From CAYUYV01 sp050331455 (lineage in GTDB: Bacteria; Pseudomonadota; Alphaproteobacteria; JAJFIK01): DNA of 64,000 bases. Of the stretch, positions 36,411 to 47,700 are shown in pieces. The number at the start of each line of letters is the position of its first letter. The stretch's first letter is position 1. Below the pieces are notes generated by a model that had not been told where the DNA came from, ran no database searches, and saw nothing but the letters and a program-made list of their open reading frames with translations. A program made the position numbers and the translations under genes. Location of the stretch: assembly GCA_050331455.1 (NCBI GenBank), contig JBHJGV010000005.1:62001-126000 (forward strand). Direction: 5' to 3'.

Positions 36411-36596
36411 GGCAATCCGTGTCGAATCGCCCTGCGTCCGCACGTCTCCCTGCTCCTTTGCGGCACCGGTCTTCGACGCGGCGCAGGCGTGGTACTCTCT
36501 TCGCAATGCGGCGAGTCGGTTCTTGTCCAGCCTGTGAAGCGCCCGACCGCCGGCCCACACCTGTTTTGGAACCAGCCCTCCCTTGGAACCAGCCCC

Positions 36597-37958
36597 ATGA
36601 CCGACCTCATCGAAACCATTGACCATGAGAACGAGCCGCCCCAGCCCAAGAAAAAGACCCAAATCGTGGTCGTTGGCGGCGGCTCGGCGGGCCTCGAACT
36701 CGTGGCCCGTCTGGGCAAGCGCTTCGGCCGGGACCATTACGACATCATCCTGCTGGAGAAGAACCAGACCCATATCTGGAAACCGCTGCTCCATGAGGTC
36801 GCGGCCGGCTCACTCGATGCCAATCTCGACGAAGTGGGTTACCGGGGCCACGGCCACAATCACGGTTACCGCTTCTTCCTCGGCAGCCTCCAGGATATCG
36901 ACCGGGAAAACCGCCACGTCATTGTTGAGCCCCTGAAGGACGAAGACGGCACGGAGCTGATGGGCCAACACCGGATCCGGTACGACTATCTCGTCATCGC
37001 CGTGGGTTCGGTTTCGAATGATTTCGGCACGCCGGGTGTCGCGGAACACTGCCTGTTCCTGGACAGCCGAGTGGAAGCCGACCGGTTCCGCCAGCGCCTG
37101 CTCAACCAGTGCCTGCGGGTCTCCCGCAAAATGTCGATTGAGCCGACAACGGATGAATATGTGGACATCACCATCGTGGGAGGCGGGGCCACCGGGGTCG
37201 AACTGTCGGCAGAGCTGTATAACGCCGCGGCGGGCCTGCGCCATTACGGTCTGGAGGTGTTCGACGAAAGCCGCCTGAGGGTGACCCTGCTGGAAGCCGG
37301 TCCGCGTATCCTGCCCGCCCTGCCGGAGCGCCTGTCGGAAGCGGCCAAGGCGGAACTCGAGGCCCTCGGCGTCGTGGTCAAGACCAATGCCATGGTGACC
37401 GAGGTTACGGCCGATCATTTTCAGACCAAGGATGGCGAGGTGATCCCGGCGGATCTGAAAGTCTGGGCCGCTGGGGTGAAAGCCCCGCCATTGCTGAACG
37501 GGATTGGCGGCCTGGAGTCGGGGCGCAACAATCAGCTTCTCGTGCGCCCGACCCTGCAAACCACCCTTGATGAGCGCATCTATGCCGTCGGCGATTGCGC
37601 TTTTTTCAAGCCGGAGAATGCCGAGCGGCCCGTACCGCCGCGCGCCCAGGCGGCGCACCAGATGGCCGAGACCGCGTTTCACAACATCTGTGCCCAGATC
37701 AAGGGTCAGTCTCTTAAGCCCTTTGTCTATCGCGACCACGGCTCGCTGGTGTCCCTGTCCCGCTTTTCCACAGTGGGCAGCCTGATGGGTAATCTGGTCG
37801 GTGGGCGGATGGCCGTGGAAGGCCGCATGGCGCGGCTCATGTATGTCTCGCTCTACCGGATGCACCTGTTGGCCATCCATGGCTGGTTCCGCGGCCTCTT
37901 CCTGATCGTGGTCGGCCATGTCAATCAGGTCGTGCGGCCCAAATTGAAGCTACACTGA
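36597..37958 (+). CDS. ndh: Type II NADH:quinone oxidoreductase (NDH-2)
   Basis: Oxidises NADH and reduces quinone at the inner-membrane surface without proton pumping. In the 453 residues, the FAD-binding Rossmann IVVVGGGSAGLELVARLG is at about residues 23-40. HIWKPLLHEVAAGSLD is a hallmark of NDH-2, and the NADH-binding ITIVGGGATGVELSAELY is at about residue 193. The FAD closing motif is YAVGDCAFF. AQAAHQMAE and a C-terminal amphipathic membrane-binding region (LYRMHLLAIHGWFRGLFLIV) complete the family pattern. The start at 36597 (MTDLIETID) was chosen because the 36 codons upstream do not look like the family. It ends 28 bases before the convergent TPR-GT41 gene. Confidence 0.92.
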   Translation: MTDLIETIDHENEPPQPKKKTQIVVVGGGSAGLELVARLGKRFGRDHYDIILLEKNQTHIWKPLLHEVAAGSLDANLDEVGYRGHGHNHGYRFFLGSLQDIDRENRHVIVEPLKDEDGTELMGQHRIRYDYLVIAVGSVSNDFGTPGVAEHCLFLDSRVEADRFRQRLLNQCLRVSRKMSIEPTTDEYVDITIVGGGATGVELSAELYNAAAGLRHYGLEVFDESRLRVTLLEAGPRILPALPERLSEAAKAELEALGVVVKTNAMVTEVTADHFQTKDGEVIPADLKVWAAGVKAPPLLNGIGGLESGRNNQLLVRPTLQTTLDERIYAVGDCAFFKPENAERPVPPRAQAAHQMAETAFHNICAQIKGQSLKPFVYRDHGSLVSLSRFSTVGSLMGNLVGGRMAVEGRMARLMYVSLYRMHLLAIHGWFRGLFLIVVGHVNQVVRPKLKLH

Positions 37959-37986
37959 GGATCGGGCTCCGCAGAAGGCTCGCCGA

Positions 37987-39810
37987 TCAGGCCTTGAGGT
38001 CCGGTCCACCCGAACCGTGCCCATCGGCCACGAAGGGGCCGTGGGCCTCGCTTGCGCGGACCCGCCGGGCGATTTCGGCCATGGCATTCTGAAAATCGGC
38101 CACATAGCGGGCACCGCTGAACTGGCGGGTCCGCTCCTTGGCCGCAGCGAGGCGCACCCGGACGTCCCGGCGCAGGGCAGGATCGGTGGCCAGCCGCGCG
38201 ATGCGCTTGGTGTAGCCTTCGAGGTCCGTTGCAATCCAGTCCGCCATGTCGAGGCGGCGCAGCATGCTGGCGGCCACCCGGGAGGCGAACGTTTTGCCCT
38301 CCAGCGTGACCGTCGGCGTGCCCATGAACAGGGCGTCGCTTGCCATGGTGTGACCGGTATAGGGGAACGTGTCCACGAAGAGATCAGCGAATTGATATCG
38401 GCACAGATGATCAGGGGGCGCCATGGACGGCGTGAAGATCGCACGCTTTGGATCGATGCCCCAGGCCTCCAGGGTGGCCCGGATGTTGCGCGGCGCCACG
38501 TCGTTGACCTGCCACAGCCAGAGGACCGCCTCGGGGACATGGTGCAGAACACTCCCCCAGGCCCGCAAGGTGGGCGCCGTGATCTTTCGAGGCTGATTGA
38601 AGCCGCACAGCACAACGGCGTCCTCCGGCAGACCCAAGTCGGCCCGGCTCTTGAAACGGTCCGACACGGGACGGCCGGAGTCGTTCGGGAAATAGCCACC
38701 CGGCAAGCGGATAACGTGTTCCTGGAAGAAACGGTCGAAGCCGTCCGGGATCACCCCGTCGTCACCGATAATGTAATCGAGATAGGGTGCGCCGAGCGTG
38801 CCCGGATAGCCGAGCCAGTTCACCTGGGCGGGAGCGCAGCGGGCCGCCATGATGGCCGGCCGCCCGCCATTGGCGTAACCGTCCACATCCAGCATCACAT
38901 CCATGCGGTCGTCCCGCATGACCTTGACTGCGTCGAAATCCGACAGGCCCGATAAATCGACAACGCGATCGAACAGACCAACGAGATTCTTCGTGTACGC
39001 ATCGCCGCTGGGCCGTGCATAGGAATAGCAGACGAAACGGAACCGGTCGCGGTCATACCGTTCCAGCATCTCCTTGACGAGATAGCCCGTGGCATGATCA
39101 CGCATCGTGAGAGAATAAAACCCCACACGGATCTTTCCCGTGTTCGGCATGGCCGGCGGCTGCCAGCGCGGCAGGGCCGCCGCTTCCCGGGCGATCCCCG
39201 CGGCATAGCTGCGATTGGCCCGGAGCAGTTCCGCCGGGTCCACGCAAAAGGTCATCAGAAGATAGGGATTGAGCTTAGCGCCTGCGCCGACCAGTTTCTG
39301 ACAGCGGCCGATCAGCGTGTCGATATCCGACCAGTCGCAGGCATCGAGCTTGGTCTGAAGGGCCGTTTCCACTGAATTCGGATCGTCTGGCGCCAGTTCG
39401 ACCGCACGGCTCGCCGCCTCCACCGCCTCGTCGATGCGTTTGAGGCGCGAGAGCAGACCGGCCAGGTTCGACCAGGCCAGATGGTGATGTGGATTGCGTT
39501 TCACGCACGCCCGAAAGGCATCGATGGACTCGTCTGTCCGCCCCCGGTGTTTCAGGGCCAGACCCAGATTGTTGTAGGAATTGGGATCTTCCGGGTTGAC
39601 CTCAAGGGCCGACCGGGCGTGTTTCTCCGCCGTGGGATAATCGCCCTGGACCAGGGCAAGGACGGACAAATTGGCGTGGACGCTCGCGCGTGGGGCATCG
39701 TCCCGGGCCAGCAACACATCGTAGAGCCGTTTCGCCGTCGCGAGATCGCCCTTCTGATGAGCCGCGGCGGCCTTGGCCATCAGGGCCTTTGCGTCCGTAT
39801 CCTCGTCCAT
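37987..39810 (-). CDS. TPR protein with OGT/SPINDLY-type (GT41) glycosyltransferase domain
   Basis: A 607-residue protein. Residues about 1-150 hold four TPR-like units (AAHQKGDLATAKRLYDVLLA, ALVQGDYPTAEKHARSALEV, NLGLALKHRGRTDESIDAFR, SRLKRIDEAVEAASRAVELA). Residues about 225-590 match bacterial O-GlcNAc-transferase-like GT41 enzymes: KIRVGFYSLTMRDHATGYLV, VDGYANGGRPAIMAARCAPA, QVNWLGYPGTLGAPYLDYII, VLCGFNQPRKITAPTLRAW, FVDTFPYTGHTMASDALFMG and TLEGKTFASRVAASML. GT41 enzymes glycosylate proteins on Ser/Thr or, in the HMW1C branch, on Asn, in the cytosol. The start is seven bases after the TIGR03032 gene, so both are one transcript. The giant FG-GAP gene, divergent and close by, is a candidate acceptor; this is inference. 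Confidence 0.88.
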   Translation of the reverse strand: MDEDTDAKALMAKAAAAHQKGDLATAKRLYDVLLARDDAPRASVHANLSVLALVQGDYPTAEKHARSALEVNPEDPNSYNNLGLALKHRGRTDESIDAFRACVKRNPHHHLAWSNLAGLLSRLKRIDEAVEAASRAVELAPDDPNSVETALQTKLDACDWSDIDTLIGRCQKLVGAGAKLNPYLLMTFCVDPAELLRANRSYAAGIAREAAALPRWQPPAMPNTGKIRVGFYSLTMRDHATGYLVKEMLERYDRDRFRFVCYSYARPSGDAYTKNLVGLFDRVVDLSGLSDFDAVKVMRDDRMDVMLDVDGYANGGRPAIMAARCAPAQVNWLGYPGTLGAPYLDYIIGDDGVIPDGFDRFFQEHVIRLPGGYFPNDSGRPVSDRFKSRADLGLPEDAVVLCGFNQPRKITAPTLRAWGSVLHHVPEAVLWLWQVNDVAPRNIRATLEAWGIDPKRAIFTPSMAPPDHLCRYQFADLFVDTFPYTGHTMASDALFMGTPTVTLEGKTFASRVAASMLRRLDMADWIATDLEGYTKRIARLATDPALRRDVRVRLAAAKERTRQFSGARYVADFQNAMAEIARRVRASEAHGPFVADGHGSGGPDLKA

Positions 39811-39817
39811 GGGCCCG

Positions 39818-40909
39818 TCACCAGCTTGCCGCCTGGGGGGCCGACGGCGGCAGGGAGATGGTGCGGCGGATTTCGTTACTCTTGAAACCGATCATATGGG
39901 GCCGGCGCACGCCCGGCAGGGCCGCGGCCTCGAACAGCTCCGTCACCACGCCGTCGAACTCGATCCAGTGGACCCGGTCGCCGGATTTCAGGTCGATGAT
40001 GTTCAGCGCGCATTTGGGTTGCACATTGCGGGCCGTCAGAGCCTCGTCCAGCGGCAGACCCTGAAAGGTTTTCGAGCCGCGCGGCAGGCTGGTGGTGATA
40101 ACCGCATAATCGCCGACAAAGGTGCAGCCGCGAAGAAAGCCGGGGCAAAAGGCGATGGACTCGAAGGTGCCTTTGTCGAGATCGCAATAGCCGAACTGAC
40201 CGGTTCCGGCCTCGCAGACCCACAGGCGCCCGTTATACCACCGCGGTGAATGGGGCATGCACATGCGCGAGACGATCGCTTCGCCGGAGGGCACCTCGAG
40301 CACCTGGCCGCCATCCATCCGATTGTCCCGCCAGGCTTCCGCGCTGTCCGTCCGCGAGGTGATGGTCACATATTTCGGTGCGCCCGTTTCATCCAGGGCG
40401 ACACCGTTAAGATGGCACCGGTCCTCGGCGGCAAGACGCGTAATGAAGGGCGGCTGCCAGACGCTCTCGAAGCTGTAGTCCTTGCTCACGGTCGCAAGAC
40501 ACGAGAACAGGGTGTTCGCAAAGATCAGCCGGCCGTCGGGACCGATCTGCATGTCATGGGCGTCCACATCGCCGGTGATATAGGCCTGCCGCGGAACGTA
40601 GAGGGCATCATATCCATCGTGGGTCGCGCCGCTCTCCAGGACGTTGCGGAAGCGCCAAATCTGATACGCGGACGCCAAATAGAGTTCGTCCTTATGGGCG
40701 ATCAATCCCATGCACCGTTCGACCGTCCGCTCCGCAATCGACAACTTGTCGTCGGCACTAAGGCCGAACATGAAGACTTTGCCGGTCTGATAGCTCGTGA
40801 CCGCGAGAGATGCACGCATATCCGCCAGCCAGGTCGTGCATTGGCGCGAGGCCGTAATCTCAAGACGGGGCGGCTGCTCGTTCGGGGCCGTCTGATGTTT
40901 TTCACCCAT
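39818..40909 (-). CDS. TIGR03032/DUF4915-type protein, predicted beta-propeller-like
   Basis: A 363-residue protein of the kind annotated as TIGR03032, often found with TPR or glycosyltransferase genes. Features seen are LASAYQIWRFRN, an acidic DVDAHDMQIGPDGRLIFANT, LAAEDRCHLNGVALDETGAP, MPHSPRWYNGRLWVCEAGTG and CPGFLRGCTFVGDYAVITTS. The repeating pattern of hydrophobic strands with GDY/NGRL turns suggests a beta-propeller. No signal peptide is present. The start at 40909 is chosen since it gives a normal length; 117 upstream codons in the frame look non-coding. It is co-transcribed with the TPR-GT41 gene. Molecular function unknown. Confidence 0.8.
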   Translation of the reverse strand: MGEKHQTAPNEQPPRLEITASRQCTTWLADMRASLAVTSYQTGKVFMFGLSADDKLSIAERTVERCMGLIAHKDELYLASAYQIWRFRNVLESGATHDGYDALYVPRQAYITGDVDAHDMQIGPDGRLIFANTLFSCLATVSKDYSFESVWQPPFITRLAAEDRCHLNGVALDETGAPKYVTITSRTDSAEAWRDNRMDGGQVLEVPSGEAIVSRMCMPHSPRWYNGRLWVCEAGTGQFGYCDLDKGTFESIAFCPGFLRGCTFVGDYAVITTSLPRGSKTFQGLPLDEALTARNVQPKCALNIIDLKSGDRVHWIEFDGVVTELFEAAALPGVRRPHMIGFKSNEIRRTISLPPSAPQAASW

Positions 40910-41780
40910 GGGTTTTGATCCTGTGGTCGCGACATGCGTGCTGAAAGCCTTGAACCAAAGGGTTGAATGCGGCTTTCCCGAGTGTTCCCGCCCATGGGTA
41001 ACGGGACGCGGCGCGGATGGGAAGAGCCGAGCGGCATTACCGGAGCGCGAATGGAGGACCGAGAGCGCCTTCATGCCGTGCATGGTGACGCGCCTGCCGC
41101 GTCGATCGCCCTGCGCGCTCCCCTGTTTCGGACACACAAGCGACACAGACGTTGCTCTTTGGCAACACTCGACGTGAAACCCGCCAAGCGCGCCAAACGT
41201 AACTGGCATCGGCGCGACCAGCGATGAACAGTACACCGCAGACGGAGAATCGGGCCTCACTTCATCGGCTTTAAGCTTTGCCCCAAACCCGATGGATCAC
41301 CCGATCGACAAACAGACAAAACAGGACGCTCAACCCCAGTATTCGCCTGGGGATCGGCGCGACAGAGGGGAGGTCCAGTGCTTGCTTAACCTCCTGTTGA
41401 CGGTTAGCGGCTCAGACCCCTGGGACAGGCGCTGACGGCGCCCCGGTGAACAGTCCTCCGCAAACGGATGGATCCCGCCTTCCGGATGTCGGCGCCGGAG
41501 GTGACGGTCGCAGCCACGCGTCAGCGCGCTCCGCGCGACCCGCCTTCCTGGCCCGGGACTTGCTCGGCCCAAGGGTACCTCGTCGACCGCGCTGTTTGTG
41601 GGTCCCCGATCCATTGAATGAGGGACGTCACGACCAAGTCTGCCCGATCCGCTTTTTGAAAGCGCGGCTAGGGAGCGGATGTGAGGGGTCGGCGATTGCA
41701 GGCCGCGTCGCTTGATCCCGTTTGAAAAATCCGGCGCCAAGTGTTTACGCCGCACGGACGATGACGGGAGAGGGGTTTTT
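40910..41780. other. Divergent intergenic region upstream of the giant FG-GAP gene
   Basis: About 870 bases, long for this window. Short frames exist on both strands but none has a domain, signal peptide or convincing ribosome-binding site. A small perfect hairpin (CCCCAG, 7-base loop, CTGGGG) lies at 41334-41352 without a T-run. The region probably carries the promoters of the GT41 and FG-GAP transcription units; none is identifiable by eye. Confidence 0.45.
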
Positions 41781-44700
41781 ATGCGGAGTAATCCATTCGA
41801 TCTTTCGGCACTTGACGGCACAAACGGATTGACACTGAGGGGCGCGGGCATCGCCGATTTGACGGGTCTGTCCGTGGCTGCTGCGGGCGATTTGAACAAT
41901 GACGGCTTCGACGACATCCTGATCGGTGCCCCGGAGGCCGATCCCCTTGCGCTGGCTGCGGCGCTCGGCGGCGGTCCCCTGCCCGACCTGAGCAATGCGG
42001 TGGAAGACGGCCTTGCTTTTGTCGTGTTCGGATCATCGGCGCTGGGCGCGGGCGGAGCCGACCCGTTGCTCGCCCTCGGCACACTTAACGGCGTGAACGG
42101 ATTTATCATCACCGGGTTTGACGATGGGGACGGCCTGGGCTTTTCAGTGAACGGCGCCGGCGACGTCAATGGCGACGGGATCGACGATGCCATTATCGGC
42201 GCGCCATTCGGCACCCGCGATGCCCAGGACGGCATCGGCGAGGCCTATATCGTCTTTGGAAGCACCGAACTGGGAACCACGGGTGCCGGTGCGTCCCTTG
42301 CGGTCTCGGATCTTGACGGCGCAAACGGCTTTGTCATCACCGGCATCGACGCCGGTGACCAGACGGGCTTTTCGGTCGCGGGCGCCGGAGACCTCAATGG
42401 CGATCTGATCGACGACTTTCTCGTCAGCGCGCGGGACCGCAATGGCAGCGCCGGCGACACAGTCGTGGTGTTTGGATCAACCGGTTTCGGCGGCACAGGT
42501 GGCCCGTCCAGTTTCGACCTGTCATCCATAGACGGCGCCAACGGTTTCGCCCTGAACGGGATCGACGCGGGAGACGAAGCGGGGAGCTTCGTGGACGGCG
42601 GCGGCGACATCAATGGGGACGGCCTTGCCGACCTCATCATCGGCGCTGCGGAAGGCGACCCCGCTTCGGTCACGAATGCCGGCGAAAGTTTCGTGGTGTT
42701 CGGATCCACGGCCCTCGGAAGCAACGGCGCTCCCGCATCCCTGGGCCTGTCCTCCCTGGACGGACTGAATGGCTTTGTTCTGAACGGGGGGTCGATCGGG
42801 GACTATGCAGCCGTCGTTTCTTTTACACGGGATATCAACGGCGACCATATCGACGATCTGATCGTCGGCGCACCCTTCGGTGACAATACGAACAGCAATG
42901 CCGGCGAGAGTTATGTCGTTTTCGGATCATCGGCGTTCGGCACGTCGGCCGGGCCGGCCTCGCTCGATCTGACGGCGCTGAACGGCACGAACGGCTTTGT
43001 CATCAACGGCATCGATGAGGACGACAATGCGAGCGTTGTGTCCGGCGCCGGGGATGTCAATGGCGACGGCCTGGGCGATCTTCTGGTTGGCGCGCCGGGC
43101 CCCCTGGCGATCGACGGCGGCGAGGGCTATGTGATTTTCGGCTCGACGGGCTTCTCGGCGTCGCAGCTCGATCTGTCCGCCCTCGACGGGAGCAATGGGG
43201 TCGTGCTCAACGGGATTGCCGCACCGCTGGCCGCGCCGGTTCCCCCGCTTCTGGGAACAGCGGTTTCCAATGCCGGCGACGTCAATGGGGACGGGGCGGA
43301 CGATTTCCTGATCAGCGCCCCAGCCGCCGGAAGCACGGCCCTCACACTCAATGGGGATGTATTCCTTGTGTATGGGGACGACGGGATCGCGCCGACCGCC
43401 GTCGTGACGACCAGCGAACCGGATCCAACGGACACGGATCCTTTCATGATCACGATCGAATTTTCAGAAAAAGTCAGCGGTTTCGACCAGGCCGATATCA
43501 GTGTCGAGAATGGTCAGATTGCGGACTTCATAGCCGTGAGCGAAAAGCGCTTCACGGCCGGCGTCGATGCCGACGCAGAGGGGACCGTTACCATTGACCT
43601 ACCCGCGGATGCGGCCATCGACCGTGCCCGCAACGGCACCGCGCCCGCATCCTTTTCCATCCAGATCGAAGCAGATGGAGGCCCGATCATGCCAACAGCG
43701 GATCTTGATCTTTCCCAACTCGACGGAACGAACGGCGTTACCATTCAAGGCATCAGCGTCAATGACCGGTCCGGCGCAGCGCTTTCCAATGCCGGCGACA
43801 TCAATGGCGACGGCATCGACGATGTGGTCATCGGCGCCATCTCCGGCGACCCGAACGGCAAGCCCAGCGCCGGCGAGACCTATGTGGTCTTCGGCTCCAC
43901 CGATCTCGGTGCAACCGCCATTCTTGGTCTCCTTGGGCAGCCGGCGACGCAGGGTTTCGTGCTGAACGGGATCAATGCCCAGGATCAGTCGGGATCCGCG
44001 GTGTCGGGCCTCGGTGACGTCAATGGAGACGGCGTCGACGATCTGGGCATCGGCGCCGTCAATGCGGACTCCTCGACCGGTTCCTCCGGCGGCCAGACCT
44101 ATGTCCTGTTCGGCAATTCGAACTTCGGGGCGACGGGCGGCATCACGGCATTCGAACTGTCCTCGCTCGACGGTACCAACGGCTTCGTCATCGAAGGTCC
44201 GGACACCAACGACAATACCGGCTTTTCCTTGTCCGGCGCCGGCGACCTCAACGGCGACTCGGTCGCTGACTTTATTATCGGTGAGCGGAACGATTCCGGG
44301 GATCTGGAAGAGGCCTATGTGGTCTTCGGATCCTCGGTGGGTTTCGGCGGCACACTCAATCTCGGCCAGCTCGACGGGACCGACGGTTTTGCGATCAATG
44401 CCGGCCGCGGGGTGGTGAACGACAATTTCGGCCAATCGGTATCCGAGGCTGGGGACGTCAACAATGATGGCTTTGACGACCTGATCATCGGCGCATCGCT
44501 GACCCAGAACGGTTTGGCCCAGGCCGTGGGCGCCGCCTATGTGGTTTTCGGACGGTCAGACTTTTCGGCCTCCGACCTGAGCCTCAGCACGCTCGACGGC
44601 ACGAACGGGTTCACCATTCTCGAAGCGGTGCCGAACGACCTGTTTGGCGCGGCGGTCTCCAAGGCGGGCGATCTGAACCATGACGGCTTCGACGATGTGG

Positions 44701-47700
44701 TGATCAGCGAGCCCTATGGCGGGGCCGGCGGGAGAGGCCGAGCCTATGTGGTCTTCGGAACATCGGACACATCCATCTCGACCCTGACTGTTTCGGACCT
44801 TGATGGATCGAACGGCTTTCTGATCAACGGCGCCAACAGCCTCGACTCGCTCGGCTTCTACAACACCAGCGTCAGCACGGCGGGCGATTTCAACGGCGAT
44901 GGCATCGACGACCTGCTGCTGGGGGCCGACGTCGCAGATCCCGACGGAAGCACGGCCGCCGGCGAAGCCTATGTCGTGTTCGGATCGAGCACGGGTTTCG
45001 CTGCCAGCGTCGATCTGAGCTCCCTTGACGGAACCAATGGCAAGACTCTGAACGGCATCGATCCGAACGATCAGGCCGGCGCGGCGGTCGGCAGTGGCGA
45101 CTTCAACGGCGACGGCGCCAGCGATCTGCTGATCGGGGCACCGGGAGCGAACCGGGCCGGACGGAACGACACGGGTGAATCCTATGTGGTGTTCGGCACC
45201 ACGAGCGCGCCGCCGGCGGTGACGGTCTCCACGACCGAGCCCAGCCCGACCCAGAACGATCCGTTCACGGTTACCTTCACCTTCTCCGAAGCCGTGAGCG
45301 GCTTCGCCGCCGAGGATGTCACTGTCTCCGGGGGCGTCGTGAACGGGCCGCTTTTCACGGCCGACAATCAGGTCTTCACCGGCGTCGTCAATGCCTTTCT
45401 CAATGCTGAGGTCACGGTCTCCGTCGAAGCCGGTGTCGCCCTCGATGCCAGCAGTCTGGGCAATCTGGCCTCGAACACCGTGTCGGTTCAGGTCGACAAC
45501 AGCCTGCTCGACTTGTCGACCCTCGACGGATCCAACGGCTTTGTCGTCAATGGGGTCAACGCCCTCGACCAATCCGGTTTTGCGGTCTCCGGTGCCGGCG
45601 ACGTCAACAATGACGGTTTCGGCGATTTCATCATCGGCGCCCGCTATGCCGATGCCGGTGCCACGCGCAGCGGCGAGACCTATGTGGTGTTCGGCGGGAC
45701 GGATGTGGGCGTCGGCGGCAGCTTCGATCTGTCCTCCCTCGACGGCACGAACGGCTTCATGGTCGGCGGCAGCGACTTCAACGACCAATCCGGCTCCGCC
45801 GTTTCGGATCTGGGCGACGTCAATGGCGACGGCATCGACGACCTGCTCATCGGCGCTCCGTTGAGTGACAAGGGCAACACGAACCCGACCAGCGAGGGCG
45901 AAAGCTATGTCATCTTCGGCGCCAGCACCGGCTTCGACGATGCGATCATGGCGTCCGCCCTCAACGGCAGCAACGGTTTCGTCCTTGCCGGGATCGATCC
46001 CGGTGACCGGTCCGGCCTCGCGGTGTCGGGCGCCGGCGATTTCAACGGCGACGGCGTCAACGATCTGCTGATCGGCGCGTTCCTGGCCGATCCGGGCAAC
46101 ACCAGCGCCGGCGAGACCTATGTGGTCTTCGGCGGCTCGACCCTCGGCAGTGGCGGGCTGTTCGATCTGGCCGGGCTCAACGGCTCCAATGGCTTCATTC
46201 TGGAAGGGCGGGGCGGATTCGACCGCAGCGGTCGCTCCGTCTCCTCCGCCGGAGACGTCAACAATGACGGCTTCGATGATCTCATTGTCGGCGCCGTGAG
46301 CCCCAGCCCGAACGGTCAAAGCTCCGCCGGCCAGAGCTATGTGGTCCTCGGGACGAGCGGAGCGACACCGACCAATCTGGGCGTTTCCTCCCTGGACGGA
46401 CGCAACGGGTTCGCGCTGAACGGCGTCGATCCGTTCGATCTGGCGGGCTTGTCCGTGTCCGGTGCCGGCGACGTGAATGGCGACGGGATCGACGATTTCA
46501 TGATCGGTGCCGAGCGGGCGGATGTGGATGGCGACAGCGATGCCGGTGAGGTCTATGTCGTTTTCGGCTCAACCGAATTCGGTGCCACGGGGGCCGATGC
46601 GAGCATCGAGCTGTCCTCCCTGGACGGATCCAACGGGTTCGTCCTGCAGGGCGATGACGCCAACGACCTGACCGGCCGTAGCCTCTCCGACCTCGGCGAT
46701 GTGAATGGCGACGGGATCGATGATCTTCTGGTCAGTGCTGTCCTGGCGGATCCGCACGGCTCGAACAATGCCGGCATCAGCTACGTTGTCTACGGGTCTC
46801 AGGATATCGGCGGCTCCGGGGCCTGGAGCCTGTCCTCCCTCGACGGCGCGAACGGATTTGCGATCAACGGGATCGATCCGGACGATCTGTCCGGCCAGTC
46901 CGTCTCCGGCGTTGGCGATGTCAATGGGGACGGGCTCAACGATTTGATCATCGGGGCCTATTTGGCCGATCCCGGCGGACGAAACGCCAGCGGTGAGAGC
47001 TATGTCGTCTTCGGACGGGATGCCACTGCCCCGACGGTCGCGATCACCAGCCTGGACGGCACGAACACGGACACCAATCCGTTTACCGCCACTTTCACGT
47101 TCTCCGAGGACGTCACGGGCTTCGACGCGAATGACATCCTGGTCTCGGGCGGCATCCTCAATGGGCCGGTCTCCATGATCGATGCACGGACCTATACCGC
47201 GGCGTTCATGGGCGATGGGCCCGGCGTGCTGAGCATCGACGTGGTGCGCGGCGCCGCCCAGGATGGGGCCGGCAATGGCAGCGACGCAGCCAATCCCTTC
47301 CTGATCAACGTGACCGAGGACACCCTCGCGCTGTCCTCCTTGAACGGAAGCAACGGCTTTGTCCTCCACGGCATCAGCAATGGCGACCAGTCCGGTTTCG
47401 CCGTTTCCGGTGCGGGCGACGTGAATGGCGACGGCCTCAAAGACCTGCTGATCGGTGCCCGCTACGCCGATGGCGGCGCGCCCAATGGCGGCGAAACCTA
47501 TGTCGTGTTCGGTGACGGCTCCCTGGGTGCGTCGGGTGGCTTCGATCTTTCCGCGCTGAACGGATCCAACGGCTTCACACTGCTGGGCATCGATGCGGAT
47601 GATCGATCCGGCGCCGCCGTATCCCATCTCGGCGATGTCAACGGCGACGGGATCGACGATTTGCTCATCGGCGCGAACCAGGGCGACCCGGACGGCAATG

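Noticed and set aside
41334..41352. Hairpin CCCCAG-N7-CTGGGG as a terminator.
   Set aside because: No T-run follows on either strand and no gene ends there.
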